Shown: piece by piece, positions 1 through 6,589 of the stretch
How the letters are laid out: each line of letters begins with the position of its first letter
Numbering within the stretch: position 1 is the stretch's first letter
Source of the DNA: an uncultured Myxococcales bacterium
Lineage (GTDB): Bacteria; Myxococcota_A; Bradymonadia; UBA7976; UBA1532
Direction of reading: 5' to 3'
NCBI GenBank assembly: GCA_937896275.1
Contig: CALBMW010000914.1
Location: 1 to 9,890 of the forward strand
DNA: 9,890 nt
Notes under the pieces: model-generated
Seen by the model: the letters and a program-made list of their open reading frames with translations, nothing else
Told to the model about the DNA's origin: nothing
Databases searched by the model: none
Made by a program: the position numbers and the translations under genes

Positions 1-1637
1 CGCGGCTCGTCACCGCCCAGGGCGGCGCGCAGGCCTCGGCTCAGGGGCGTCGCCGGCTGCCAGCCCTCGATGAAGCCTGCCGGCAGCGGGAGCGGGACGG
101 TGCGCAGATCGAGGGCCGTGCGACCCTCGACGACGCCGAGCCCGCCCTCGCCGGCGCGCGCCGCCTGAGCCGCGCGCCAAGCGGCGCTGATTCGCGCGAC
201 CCAGGCTGATTTCCCTTCGAAACCAGGTAGATCCGTCGACTCGGGGGCACGGGTGCCGTCCTCGCGCCGCCGCGGCGGATCGGGCCCGTGCCAGTCGGTC
301 GGGAGGGGCGCGTCGAGCGCCACCGCCGCGGACTCGAGCAGGGTCGCGACGACGTGGGTCATCGGCCCGCCCACCGAGGTCGTCACGCAGTGGACGCGCG
401 CGTCGCCACCGCTGAAGTCCGGGTGATGGCTGGAGCGCCCGCTGGTCACGTAGGCCGGGGGGCGCGTGAAGATGTGAAAGGCCTTGGCGATCTGCACCAG
501 CCCCGACGCGGCCAGCGCGTGGCCGAATGCGGTCAGCCCGCCGAAGGGGTTGGGCCACTCGGTGACCGCGCGCTCGATGCCCTCGATGGCCGTGAAGCCG
601 AGGGCCTGAAGGAAGGCCAGCTCGATCGAGGGGAAGGCGTCGTGCAACACGGCGAAGGCGCTCTGGCGCACGAAGCCGTGCTCGACGCCGGTGCTGCGGC
701 GCAGGTGCACCAGCGCCTGGCGCATGGCCTTGAGAAAGAGCAGGGGCTCGCCGCGCCGGGCGACGGCGGGGTCGTCGTCCCCCTCGCCCACGCCCAGCAC
801 CCGCACCACCCGCTCGTGGCCGCCCGCGGCGCGCCAACGATCGACCAGGGCCGCGTCGCTGGTCAGCAGCACCGCGCAGGCGCCGGTGGCCGCGGGCGCC
901 ACGTGACTGCGCCGGAGCCAGCGGGCCATCGGCGGATCCTCCGCGCCCTCGGGATCGGCCTCGTTCGCGAGCGCGGCGCCGTACTCCGCCGCCAGCCGAA
1001 GCTTGTGCTGGGCCAGCAGGCTGGCCAGATGCGCGGGCGTCGCGGCGGCGTCCTGCTCGTCGCCGCACGAGATGCGGGCACCGCGCCCGTCGGCCTGCAA
1101 GCGCGCCCACAGCGCGTCGAGCAGCGCGTCGCCGACCGGGATCATGCGCAGCCCTTGCCGGCGCTCGTCCGGTTCGATCACCTGCGCGACGGTGTCGATG
1201 GCCCGAACGCCGCCGAACATGGTCTGCCCGGCGATGACCAGCGCCGTCGACGAATGCGGCAGCCCCCGCAGCAGCCGGAAGGCCGAGGCGAAGAGGGCGG
1301 CGCCCGCGTCCGAGGTGCCCAGCTCGAAGCGCGCCTGACAGCTCGAGGCGAGGCCGAGGCGCTGCTTGAGCGCCGAAGGCAGGTTCACGGCGCCGACCGG
1401 CAGCACCGAGTGCGCCGCGTCCGACCGATCGGTGTAGGGCATCGTGGTCACGAGCAGGTGCTCGGTGGTCGCCTGAACCCCGGGCGGCAGGGCGGCGAGC
1501 GCCCGCTGGCCCGCGCGGGTCATCAACGCGTCGACCGGGGGCGCCTCGTCGCGGCGGGCCCGCTCGAAGACCGCGCGCGGCCGGACGGCGTCGACCGGCG
1601 CGGAGTACTCCGCCGAGAGGATGAAGATCGGGCGCAT
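1..1637 (-). CDS. Thiolase-superfamily acyltransferase (SCP2/acetyl-CoA acetyltransferase-like), 3' end cut by window edge
   Basis: The reading frame is open from the ATG at 1637 to the left edge (545 codons plus 2 nt), with an in-frame TGA a few codons upstream, so the start is well bounded. A weak GGTGAGG lies just before it. Thiolase marks appear in order: HDAF at residues 332-335, the place of the family's HDAF/HDCF histidine motif; NPFGG at 363-367; GHALAASG at 372-379, matching the usual GHPxGATG; and a closing SVGGPMTHVVATLLE strand at about 421-435. Such enzymes condense or cleave acyl-CoA thioesters in the cytoplasm. The nucleophile is uncertain: Cys100 is the only Cys in the right region but sits about 8 residues too far from the following helix, and the canonical position seems to be Thr108. 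More than 100 residues follow the thiolase core, perhaps the extra C-terminal domain of thiolase-like protein type 1, but it is truncated here. It lies 87 bp downstream of the HYR-protein gene on the same strand, so co-transcription is possible. The fold is fairly certain; substrate and activity are not. Confidence 0.85.
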   Translation of the reverse strand, partial: MRPIFILSAEYSAPVDAVRPRAVFERARRDEAPPVDALMTRAGQRALAALPPGVQATTEHLLVTTMPYTDRSDAAHSVLPVGAVNLPSALKQRLGLASSCQARFELGTSDAGAALFASAFRLLRGLPHSSTALVIAGQTMFGGVRAIDTVAQVIEPDERRQGLRMIPVGDALLDALWARLQADGRGARISCGDEQDAAATPAHLASLLAQHKLRLAAEYGAALANEADPEGAEDPPMARWLRRSHVAPAATGACAVLLTSDAALVDRWRAAGGHERVVRVLGVGEGDDDPAVARRGEPLLFLKAMRQALVHLRRSTGVEHGFVRQSAFAVLHDAFPSIELAFLQALGFTAIEGIERAVTEWPNPFGGLTAFGHALAASGLVQIAKAFHIFTRPPAYVTSGRSSHHPDFSGGDARVHCVTTSVGGPMTHVVATLLESAAVALDAPLPTDWHGPDPPRRREDGTRAPESTDLPGFEGKSAWVARISAAWRAAQAARAGEGGLGVVEGRTALDLRTVPLPLPAGFIEGWQPATPLSRGLRAALGGDEP

Positions 1638-1724
1638 GGCCTCACCGCCGGGTCAAGGCGGCCACGATGCCATCGGTGGGGGGCCCCAGGGAAGGTCCGT
1701 GCCCGCGCAGCAGGCCGCGACCGA

Positions 1725-4715
1725 TCAGTTCGCCCGCGCGTCCACCGCTTCCTGCCCCCAGAGGCAGGCCGCAGGCCGGCGGGGCGTGCTACGCCCAGGC
1801 CACTCATTGGGGCGCAGCATGCGGTCCCAGCAGAACGCCGGGATGTCGACGTCGGGGATGGGGTCGTCCAGATCCCGCGCCCCTTCGTCGGTCAGGAAGT
1901 CGCAGTGGTAGACCGCGAAGAGCAGGCAGTAGGTGTCGTCGTTCTGCCCGTAGAGCTCGAGCAGCGCCTGCACCCGCCGGTCCCCCAGCATCTCGACGCC
2001 GTCGGTGATGAAGCCGCGCGCCGCCGTGTAGAGCGGCCAGGCCGGGCGGTTGTTGCCCTGCCAGTAGATCGCGCTCTCGACCGACGCCTGGGTCATGAAC
2101 CGAACGACCTGCATCATGGTCCACTGGTAGTTGCGCACCCACGCGCCCGCGGCGCCCGCGGTGCCGCTGAAGTTCGTGGCCTCGCGCAGATCGAGCAGGG
2201 CCTGCAGGTACTCGTGGTCGCTCAGCGCGCCCTGCACGTCGAAGCCGTTCTCGGCCACGACGTCGAGCCGGTTGGCGGCGAGCACCATGCGGTCACGCAG
2301 CCGCCCCAGGAACACCGCGCCCGGCACCGCGCCCAGATCGAGGTAGGCGGTGATCTCGTCGGACATGTCCGTCAAGAGGTCGCGCCCGCGCCCGTACTCG
2401 GCCTGCACGGCGCCGACGTTGGCCGCGTTGGGCACGTAGTCATAGTCCATCAGCCACTGCGAGAAGGCGCTCTTGGCGTGAAAGTACGCGGTCTGCGCCG
2501 TGCCCATCGCCGCGTTGTAGTCCTCGGCCGCGATGGCTTGGCGCATGAGCCCCAGCGCCTCCACGACGATGTCGCCGTCCACCTCCATGCCCTCGCGCAG
2601 CCACTCAGCTTGCTCGGCGCGGTCCAGCGTCAGCGTGTGGGCCTGCAGCAGCTCGATGTCCGAGGCCACCAGCCGCGCGGTGAGGTTGCCCACATCGGCC
2701 AGCCGTTCGCGCACCCGACCCTGCGTGGCGTCGCGCGACTGCTGGATGCGTAGCACGGCCTGCTGGGTCTGCAGCACGGCGCTACCGAGGAAGCGTGGCG
2801 TCTGGTAGTCCGAACCGGCGATGCGCTCGTCGGTCACGAACTCGACCTGCCCGAGGACGGTGTCGGCCTGCGTCATGCGCTGGCTCACGCCCGCCCCCAG
2901 GTTGGGGTCCTGCAGGATCTCGGCGATGCGACGGCGCACCGGACCCAGGCCATAGTTCAGATCGGCGTTCACCACCCAGCCGCTGCCGGTCCCCGTGTTA
3001 CCCGCGAAGTCGGTCACGGTGATCTCGATCTCGTGCACGCCGACCGGAATCTCGCGTAGATCCAAGGTGTTCTGCGGGCTGCAGTAGCCGTCGGCCTGGT
3101 TCAATGCGCCCCCGCGGCGCAGCTCGCAGCCGACGTTGGCCACCACGCGATCGCCCCGCGTCGGGCTGCCGTTGCCTTCGAAGTCGTGATCCGAGAGCAC
3201 CCGCTCGCCCACCGCGCCGGGGTCGAGCACCACGGTGACGTTGGCGATGCCCGAGGTGACGCCGTCGGCGGCGTCCTCGCCGCCCGCGCTGAGGGCCACC
3301 CGCTCGGCCCGCGGGAAGAGCGGATAAGTGTCCTCGGTGCCCACCACCACGGCGGCCTGGCTCGGTACGATCAGCACGGGCTCGGGCGGGCCGCGGTCGA
3401 TGCCGAAGGCGATCGAGCGGTCCACCGTGCGGTTGCCATCGGCGTCCGTCGCCGTGACCGACAGGTTGTAGAGGCCCTCCTCAGTGTAGGTGAGCGTGAC
3501 CCTGTTGCCGTCGCGCGTGATTCGGGTAGGCCGCGGCAGCACGTCGACCGGGATCTCGTCGACGCTGCACCCGTCGTTGATGGTCAGGGTGACGGTCAGC
3601 GGATCCTGGCCGCCGTGCCATCCGTTCTGCGGCGCGTTCACCACGCGGATCTCCGGCACGCCGTTGTCGGTGACGGTCACGCGCAGGTCGAGGGTGCCCG
3701 TGTTGTTCGAGCCGTCCACGGCGCGGTAGCGCAGCACATGCTCGCCGCGCGCGAGCAGCAGGGTGCGGGGCACCTGCTCGTAGGCCCGGTTCACGCCGGC
3801 CGGATCGAGCACGAAGCTGACCGTCAGGTCTTCGGCGGCGTAGCCGGCGTCTGCCCAGCTGATCTGCGGGACCTGAATCTCGGCGCCGTTGGGTGACTGG
3901 CACTCCGCGTTGATCGCGGCGGGCACCTGGCCCGCCACCGACGGCGGGCGGGTGTCGCGCACCCGCACGGTCACGATCTGCTGCGCCACGTTGCCGCTGC
4001 GATCGGTGCAGGAGATGGTCTCGTCGCTGTCGCCGATGGGAAAGCGCACCAGCCCTGGCCGGCGCCGCGCGGCGGGCTCGGCGTCGCAGACGTCGGCGCA
4101 CCCGAAGTTGAGGCCGCCGACGGCCGTCCCGAGGGGAGAGTTGGCCTCGGCCGGCTGGTTGGCGGGCGTGGGGTTGGGCACCGGGTTGATCGTCGGGGGG
4201 GTCCGGTCCACCACGTCCACGCGATAGCTGGCGCGCGCCTCGTTGCCGTAGCGGTCGCTCGCCACGAGCACCACGTCGAAGGTGCCGATGGCCAACTCGA
4301 CGTTCTGCCCGGCGGCGCTGATGTCCTGGGGGGGGGCGGTCTGCAGCGTGATCGTGACGGTCGGCCGCGGGTCGCGGTTGTCGACGACGTGGACGGCGGG
4401 CAGCGCGACGGTCGCCACGCAGCGATCGTTGGACGTGGCGACGGTCATGTTGCCCGGCGCCGGGTCGAAGGTCGGCGGCGTCTCGTCCCGCACGCGGGCG
4501 GCGCCCACCAGGAAGCCGTGCCGAACCACGACGCCGTTGCCCGAGGTCGCCCCGACGGCGATGCCGACGCCGGTGTTTCCGATGTGCTCGTAGCCGCCGC
4601 CGCTGCCCTTGCCGCCGCCGCCGCTGAAGACCTTGGCCGGAATGCCGAAGCCGTGGGCCTGGCCGACCAGGAGCAGGGCTCCGGTCAGCGCCGTCGTCGC
4701 GATGCGTCCTCGCAC
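1725..4715 (-). CDS. Large secreted HYR/Ig-like domain protein with helical C-terminal region
   Basis: The product is 996 residues from a GTG start at 4715; an in-frame ATG at 4748 would add 11 residues. GTG is preferred because it gives a compact signal peptide (Arg-containing n-region, hydrophobic ALTGALLLVGQA core, likely cleavage near AHG-F), has a G-run 3 nt upstream, and lies below a plausible promoter whose start site would fall inside the longer version. After cleavage comes a Gly-rich stretch (about 30-75) ending in GNGVVVRHGFLVGA, resembling the SGGGYxLxxGF motif of many exported bacterial proteins. About five HYR/Ig-like beta domains follow (77-169, 170-255, 256-349, 350-439, 440-582), marked by boundary motifs such as DETPPTF, DRTPPTI and DTRPPSV and by closing ATDADGN or VTDFAGN turns. 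Residues about 586-970 change to a mostly helical, Gln/Ala/Leu-rich region of no family I recognise, ending with two Cys (962, 984). HYR domains are usually adhesive extracellular modules; an outer-surface or matrix role is inference. The thiolase-like gene follows 87 bp downstream. Confidence 0.85.
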   Translation of the reverse strand: MRGRIATTALTGALLLVGQAHGFGIPAKVFSGGGGKGSGGGYEHIGNTGVGIAVGATSGNGVVVRHGFLVGAARVRDETPPTFDPAPGNMTVATSNDRCVATVALPAVHVVDNRDPRPTVTITLQTAPPQDISAAGQNVELAIGTFDVVLVASDRYGNEARASYRVDVVDRTPPTINPVPNPTPANQPAEANSPLGTAVGGLNFGCADVCDAEPAARRRPGLVRFPIGDSDETISCTDRSGNVAQQIVTVRVRDTRPPSVAGQVPAAINAECQSPNGAEIQVPQISWADAGYAAEDLTVSFVLDPAGVNRAYEQVPRTLLLARGEHVLRYRAVDGSNNTGTLDLRVTVTDNGVPEIRVVNAPQNGWHGGQDPLTVTLTINDGCSVDEIPVDVLPRPTRITRDGNRVTLTYTEEGLYNLSVTATDADGNRTVDRSIAFGIDRGPPEPVLIVPSQAAVVVGTEDTYPLFPRAERVALSAGGEDAADGVTSGIANVTVVLDPGAVGERVLSDHDFEGNGSPTRGDRVVANVGCELRRGGALNQADGYCSPQNTLDLREIPVGVHEIEITVTDFAGNTGTGSGWVVNADLNYGLGPVRRRIAEILQDPNLGAGVSQRMTQADTVLGQVEFVTDERIAGSDYQTPRFLGSAVLQTQQAVLRIQQSRDATQGRVRERLADVGNLTARLVASDIELLQAHTLTLDRAEQAEWLREGMEVDGDIVVEALGLMRQAIAAEDYNAAMGTAQTAYFHAKSAFSQWLMDYDYVPNAANVGAVQAEYGRGRDLLTDMSDEITAYLDLGAVPGAVFLGRLRDRMVLAANRLDVVAENGFDVQGALSDHEYLQALLDLREATNFSGTAGAAGAWVRNYQWTMMQVVRFMTQASVESAIYWQGNNRPAWPLYTAARGFITDGVEMLGDRRVQALLELYGQNDDTYCLLFAVYHCDFLTDEGARDLDDPIPDVDIPAFCWDRMLRPNEWPGRSTPRRPAACLWGQEAVDARAN

Positions 4716-4718
4716 GGT

Positions 4719-4726
4719 CCCCCCCC
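4719..4726 (-). promoter_or_regulatory. Poly-G ribosome binding site of the HYR protein gene
   Basis: A run of eight G on the minus strand ends 3 nt before the GTG at 4715. Poly-G can pair with the CCUCC anti-Shine-Dalgarno through one G-U wobble. No GGAG lies close to the alternative ATG at 4748; the nearest is about 17 nt upstream. The lipoprotein gene has a matching arrangement. That it acts as a ribosome binding site is inference. Confidence 0.45.
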
Positions 4727-4751
4727 GTGGGCGCCGAAACGGCCCCATGGA

Positions 4752-4781
4752 AACTTACCGTGGCGCTCCACCGCAGGGCAA
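4752..4781 (-). promoter_or_regulatory. Candidate sigma70-type promoter for the HYR protein gene
   Basis: On the minus strand TTGCCC (4776-4781; 4 of 6 matches to TTGACA) is followed after 18 nt by TAAGTT (4752-4757; 3 of 6 matches to TATAAT), in the most AT-rich patch of this intergenic region. Transcription would start near 4745, just inside the ATG at 4748, which would favour the GTG at 4715. The matches are weak and such hexamers are easily found by chance. Confidence 0.25.
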
Positions 4782-4793
4782 GCCGCAGAGCAG

Positions 4794-4822
4794 TTGGCGC
4801 CGCCGTGGTTCTTTGCGAGACT
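4794..4822 (+). promoter_or_regulatory. Weak candidate promoter for the malonyltransferase gene
   Basis: TTGGCG (4794-4799) and GAGACT (4817-4822) are separated by 17 nt, with 4 of 6 and 3 of 6 consensus matches. This would give a leader of about 50 nt before the ATG at 4878. It is the best-placed pair I could find in the divergent region, but the support is slight. Confidence 0.18.
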
Positions 4823-4864
4823 GCGTGCAGGGCGCCCGGCGAACACCGCCTGGGCCGAGAACCC

Positions 4865-4871
4865 GGGAGGG
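4865..4871 (+). promoter_or_regulatory. Ribosome binding site deciding the malonyltransferase start
   Basis: GGGAGGG lies 6 nt before the ATG at 4878. The open frame extends far upstream to 4389, but that extension would run antisense through the HYR protein gene and add residues unlike any FabD. The site plus the family's usual N-terminus (FPGQG near residue 12) fix the start. Confidence 0.8.
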
Positions 4872-4877
4872 CACGAC

Positions 4878-5879
4878 ATGGCTGAGGCCCGCGAACGCTC
4901 GCTGTTCATCTTCCCCGGCCAGGGGACGCAGTACGTGGGCATGGGGCGCGACCTGATCAGGACCTTCGGCGAGGCCCGCGCGGTGTACGACGAGGCCAGC
5001 GAGGCGCTGGGCTACGACGTGGCCACCCTGAGCCGTGAGGGCCCGTCGGACCAACTCGACCGGACCGAGTTCACCCAGCCCGTGCTGTTCACGCACGCCC
5101 ACGCCTGCCTCACCGTCCTGCGCGCGCTGGCGGGCGACGCGGCCGTCCCCGGGGCGGCCGCGGGCCACAGCATCGGTGAGTACAACGCCCTGGTGACGGC
5201 GGGCGTGCTGAGCTTCGCCGAGGCGCTTCGCCTGGTCCTGGCGCGGGCCGTCGCCATGCAGACCCATGGGCGCGGCGGCCTGATGGCGCTGCGGGCCGAT
5301 CAGGCCACCAGCGAGAGCCTCGCGGGCCGCTTCTACTGCAGCCTGGCGGTCACCAACTCTGCCCGCCAGACGGTCGTGGGCGGCCTGGACGCCGATCTGG
5401 ACCGCCTCGCCGAGTACACCCAGAGCGTCGAGCGTACGGTGGGCACGCGCCTCCAGACCGGCGGCGCCTTCCACACGCACCTCATGGTCGGCGCCGCCGA
5501 GGCCTTCCGCCCCGCCCTGGACGCGACCGTCTTCCGGCCGCCCGCGTTGAAGGTGCTGTCCAACGCGAGCGGCGGTTTCCACCCGGACGACCCCGACCAA
5601 ATCCGCGCCAGCCTGTTCTTTCAGATCTTTCGGCCCGTGCGCTGGCGCGACTGCATGCTGACCGCCCTCGGCGCCGGGTACACCGACGTCGTGGAGTTGG
5701 GTGGCGGCAGCGGCGAGGGCTCCGATCCCGCGGCGCGACGGCCGCGCCTTGACTCGCTCACGCGCAGCGCCCACAAGGAGGCGGGCGTCACCGGCGCACG
5801 CTTGGCCGGCATCAACGTGGAGTCGCTGCGCGCCACGGCCGAGGCGCTGGTCGCCGAGTCGGGGGGCGCCGGGGGCTGA
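4878..5879 (+). CDS. ACP S-malonyltransferase (FabD-type acyltransferase)
   Basis: This 333-residue protein, close to normal FabD length, should move a malonyl group from CoA to the phosphopantetheine arm of an acyl carrier protein for fatty acid or polyketide synthesis in the cytoplasm. Motifs in order: FPGQGTQYVGMG at 12-23 (oxyanion Gln14); GHSIGEY at 96-102 with nucleophile Ser98; Arg123 in LARAVAMQ at the place of the malonate-carboxylate-binding Arg; GAFHTHLM at 196-203 with catalytic His199; and QIFRPVRW at 249-256, equivalent to the conserved Gln near residue 250 of E. coli FabD. The usual C-terminal ExGPG is ELGGGSG (273-279) here, followed by a divergent Gly/Ala-rich tail. No acp, fabH, fabG or fabF lies next to it, so it is not in a standard fab cluster and may instead serve a polyketide or specialised lipid synthase, as stand-alone acyltransferases can. 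The gene symbol is left blank because the housekeeping copy cannot be told from an accessory one. Confidence 0.93.
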   Translation: MAEARERSLFIFPGQGTQYVGMGRDLIRTFGEARAVYDEASEALGYDVATLSREGPSDQLDRTEFTQPVLFTHAHACLTVLRALAGDAAVPGAAAGHSIGEYNALVTAGVLSFAEALRLVLARAVAMQTHGRGGLMALRADQATSESLAGRFYCSLAVTNSARQTVVGGLDADLDRLAEYTQSVERTVGTRLQTGGAFHTHLMVGAAEAFRPALDATVFRPPALKVLSNASGGFHPDDPDQIRASLFFQIFRPVRWRDCMLTALGAGYTDVVELGGGSGEGSDPAARRPRLDSLTRSAHKEAGVTGARLAGINVESLRATAEALVAESGGAGG

Positions 5880-5943
5880 GGCCGCGACGCCCTGCCACAC
5901 TTCGGGACCCCCGCGGCTCTGGCCGGGCGACGTGGAGGCCACG

Positions 5944-6111
5944 ATGTCCCTGATGCTCTCGATTCCCGTCGGCGCCCTGCTGGGCTACGGCTGGCACCGA
6001 CTGGTCGGCTGCCGTACCGGCGCCTGCCCCCTCACCCAGACCCCCCTTCGCGCCGCCCTGTACGGCGCCTTCGTGGGCGCCCTGTTCGCCCTGAATGGAG
6101 CCTCGACATGA
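5944..6111 (+). CDS. DUF6132-like small membrane protein
   Basis: A 55-residue protein starting at the ATG at 5944, with GGAGG (5934-5938) 5 nt upstream. Two hydrophobic stretches (about 4-19 and 36-52, both with Gly-rich GALxG-type packing) flank a short loop holding GCRTGACPLTQTP at 22-34. The GCxTGxCPxTxxP signature with Cys23 and Cys28, between two membrane segments, matches what I know of DUF6132. These are tiny membrane proteins of unknown function, often near thioredoxin, rhodanese or other sulfur and redox genes. The two Cys could form a redox pair or bind a metal or persulfide; this is inference. Its stop overlaps the start of the next gene as ATGA, which suggests translational coupling. 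It lies 64 nt after the malonyltransferase, with no clear terminator between them. Confidence 0.8.
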   Translation: MSLMLSIPVGALLGYGWHRLVGCRTGACPLTQTPLRAALYGAFVGALFALNGAST

Positions 6112-6521
6112 GCGATTCCTCTTTTGGTACACCGCGTTACGGCATCACCCGCCGCCTGCCGGGCGTCACCTTCGAGCAGGCCCTGGCGCGCGCTCGCGAG
6201 GCGCTCCCGGCCGAGGGCTTCGGCGTCCTCACCGAGATCGACGTGCAGGCCACGCTGAAGAAGAAGATCGGCGTGGAGCGGGCGCCCTACGTGATCCTCG
6301 GCGCCTGCAACCCCGCCTTGGCCAACGAGGCGCTCGGCGCCGAGGCCGCCATCGGCCTGCTGCTGCCCTGCAACGTCGTGGTCGCCCTCGACCCCGACGG
6401 CACGCCAGTCGTCTCGGCCGTGGATCCGGAGGTGATGTTCGAGGTGGTGGGCCGCGACGACGTGCGCCCCCTCGCCGCGGAGGTGCGCGCGCGCCTGGCG
6501 AGGGTGATCGAGGCGCTCTGA
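6108..6521 (+). CDS. DUF302 domain-containing protein
   Basis: A 137-residue cytoplasmic protein with no signal peptide or membrane segment. The ATG at 6108 overlaps the previous stop and has GGAG (6097-6100) 7 nt upstream. The domain covers almost the whole chain: an N-terminal strand and helix (FEQALARAREAL, 22-33), FGVLTEIDVQATLKKK at 38-53, YVILGACNPALA at 61-72 and GLLLPCNVVV at 83-92, then VDPEVMFEV near 105-113. The ILGACNP and LLPCNVVV segments are the family hallmarks, with Cys67 and Cys88 at the usual positions. DUF302 has no settled biochemical role; homologues often sit with sulfur-oxidation, heavy-metal or redox genes. The overlap with the DUF6132-like gene suggests the two proteins are made together in matched amounts. 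Family assignment is firm; function is unknown. Confidence 0.92.
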   Translation: MSDSSFGTPRYGITRRLPGVTFEQALARAREALPAEGFGVLTEIDVQATLKKKIGVERAPYVILGACNPALANEALGAEAAIGLLLPCNVVVALDPDGTPVVSAVDPEVMFEVVGRDDVRPLAAEVRARLARVIEAL

Positions 6522-6560
6522 GTCCCCTGCTCTGAAGGTCCCCGGTTCTGAAGGTCCACT
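6515..6560. repeat. Three imperfect copies of a 16-nt tandem unit
   Basis: The units are GCTCTGAGTCCCCT (6515-6528, two bases shorter), GCTCTGAAGGTCCCCG (6529-6544) and GTTCTGAAGGTCCACT (6545-6560). The first contains the stop codon of the DUF302 gene, so the array appears to have grown from the end of that gene into the convergent gap. No function is evident. Confidence 0.6.
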
Positions 6561-6567
6561 GCGCGCG

Positions 6568-6589
6568 GCCCGCTCAGAAGGGCGCGGGC
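6568..6589 (-). terminator. Weak hairpin at the end of the lipoprotein gene
   Basis: GCCCGC (6568-6573) and GCGGGC (6584-6589) can form a 6-bp GC stem with a 10-nt loop that includes the lipoprotein stop codon. No T-run follows on either strand, so an intrinsic terminator is doubtful; in DNA this GC-rich, such stems arise by chance. Confidence 0.15.

Noticed and set aside
10..1110. A 366-codon minus-strand frame within the thiolase-like gene
   Set aside because: It is a shifted frame of the same strand with an Arg/Ala-rich composition typical of out-of-frame GC-rich DNA; the true frame is open from 1637 to the left edge.
1649..1664. Possible hairpin CCGCC...GGCGG between the HYR and thiolase-like genes
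   Set aside because: Only 5 bp with no T-run; such stems are expected by chance in this base composition.
288..2753. An 821-codon plus-strand open frame across the thiolase and HYR genes
   Set aside because: It crosses two real minus-strand genes and the gap between them, has low-complexity Arg/Gly/His/Val content and shows no recognisable motif.
4716..4748. ATG at 4748 as the start of the HYR protein
   Set aside because: It adds 11 residues with three Arg before the signal peptide and has no ribosome binding site at normal distance. It is kept only as an alternative to the GTG at 4715.
4755..5942. A 395-codon minus-strand frame opposite the malonyltransferase
   Set aside because: The plus strand holds a complete FabD with all catalytic residues and a good ribosome binding site; the antisense translation is featureless.
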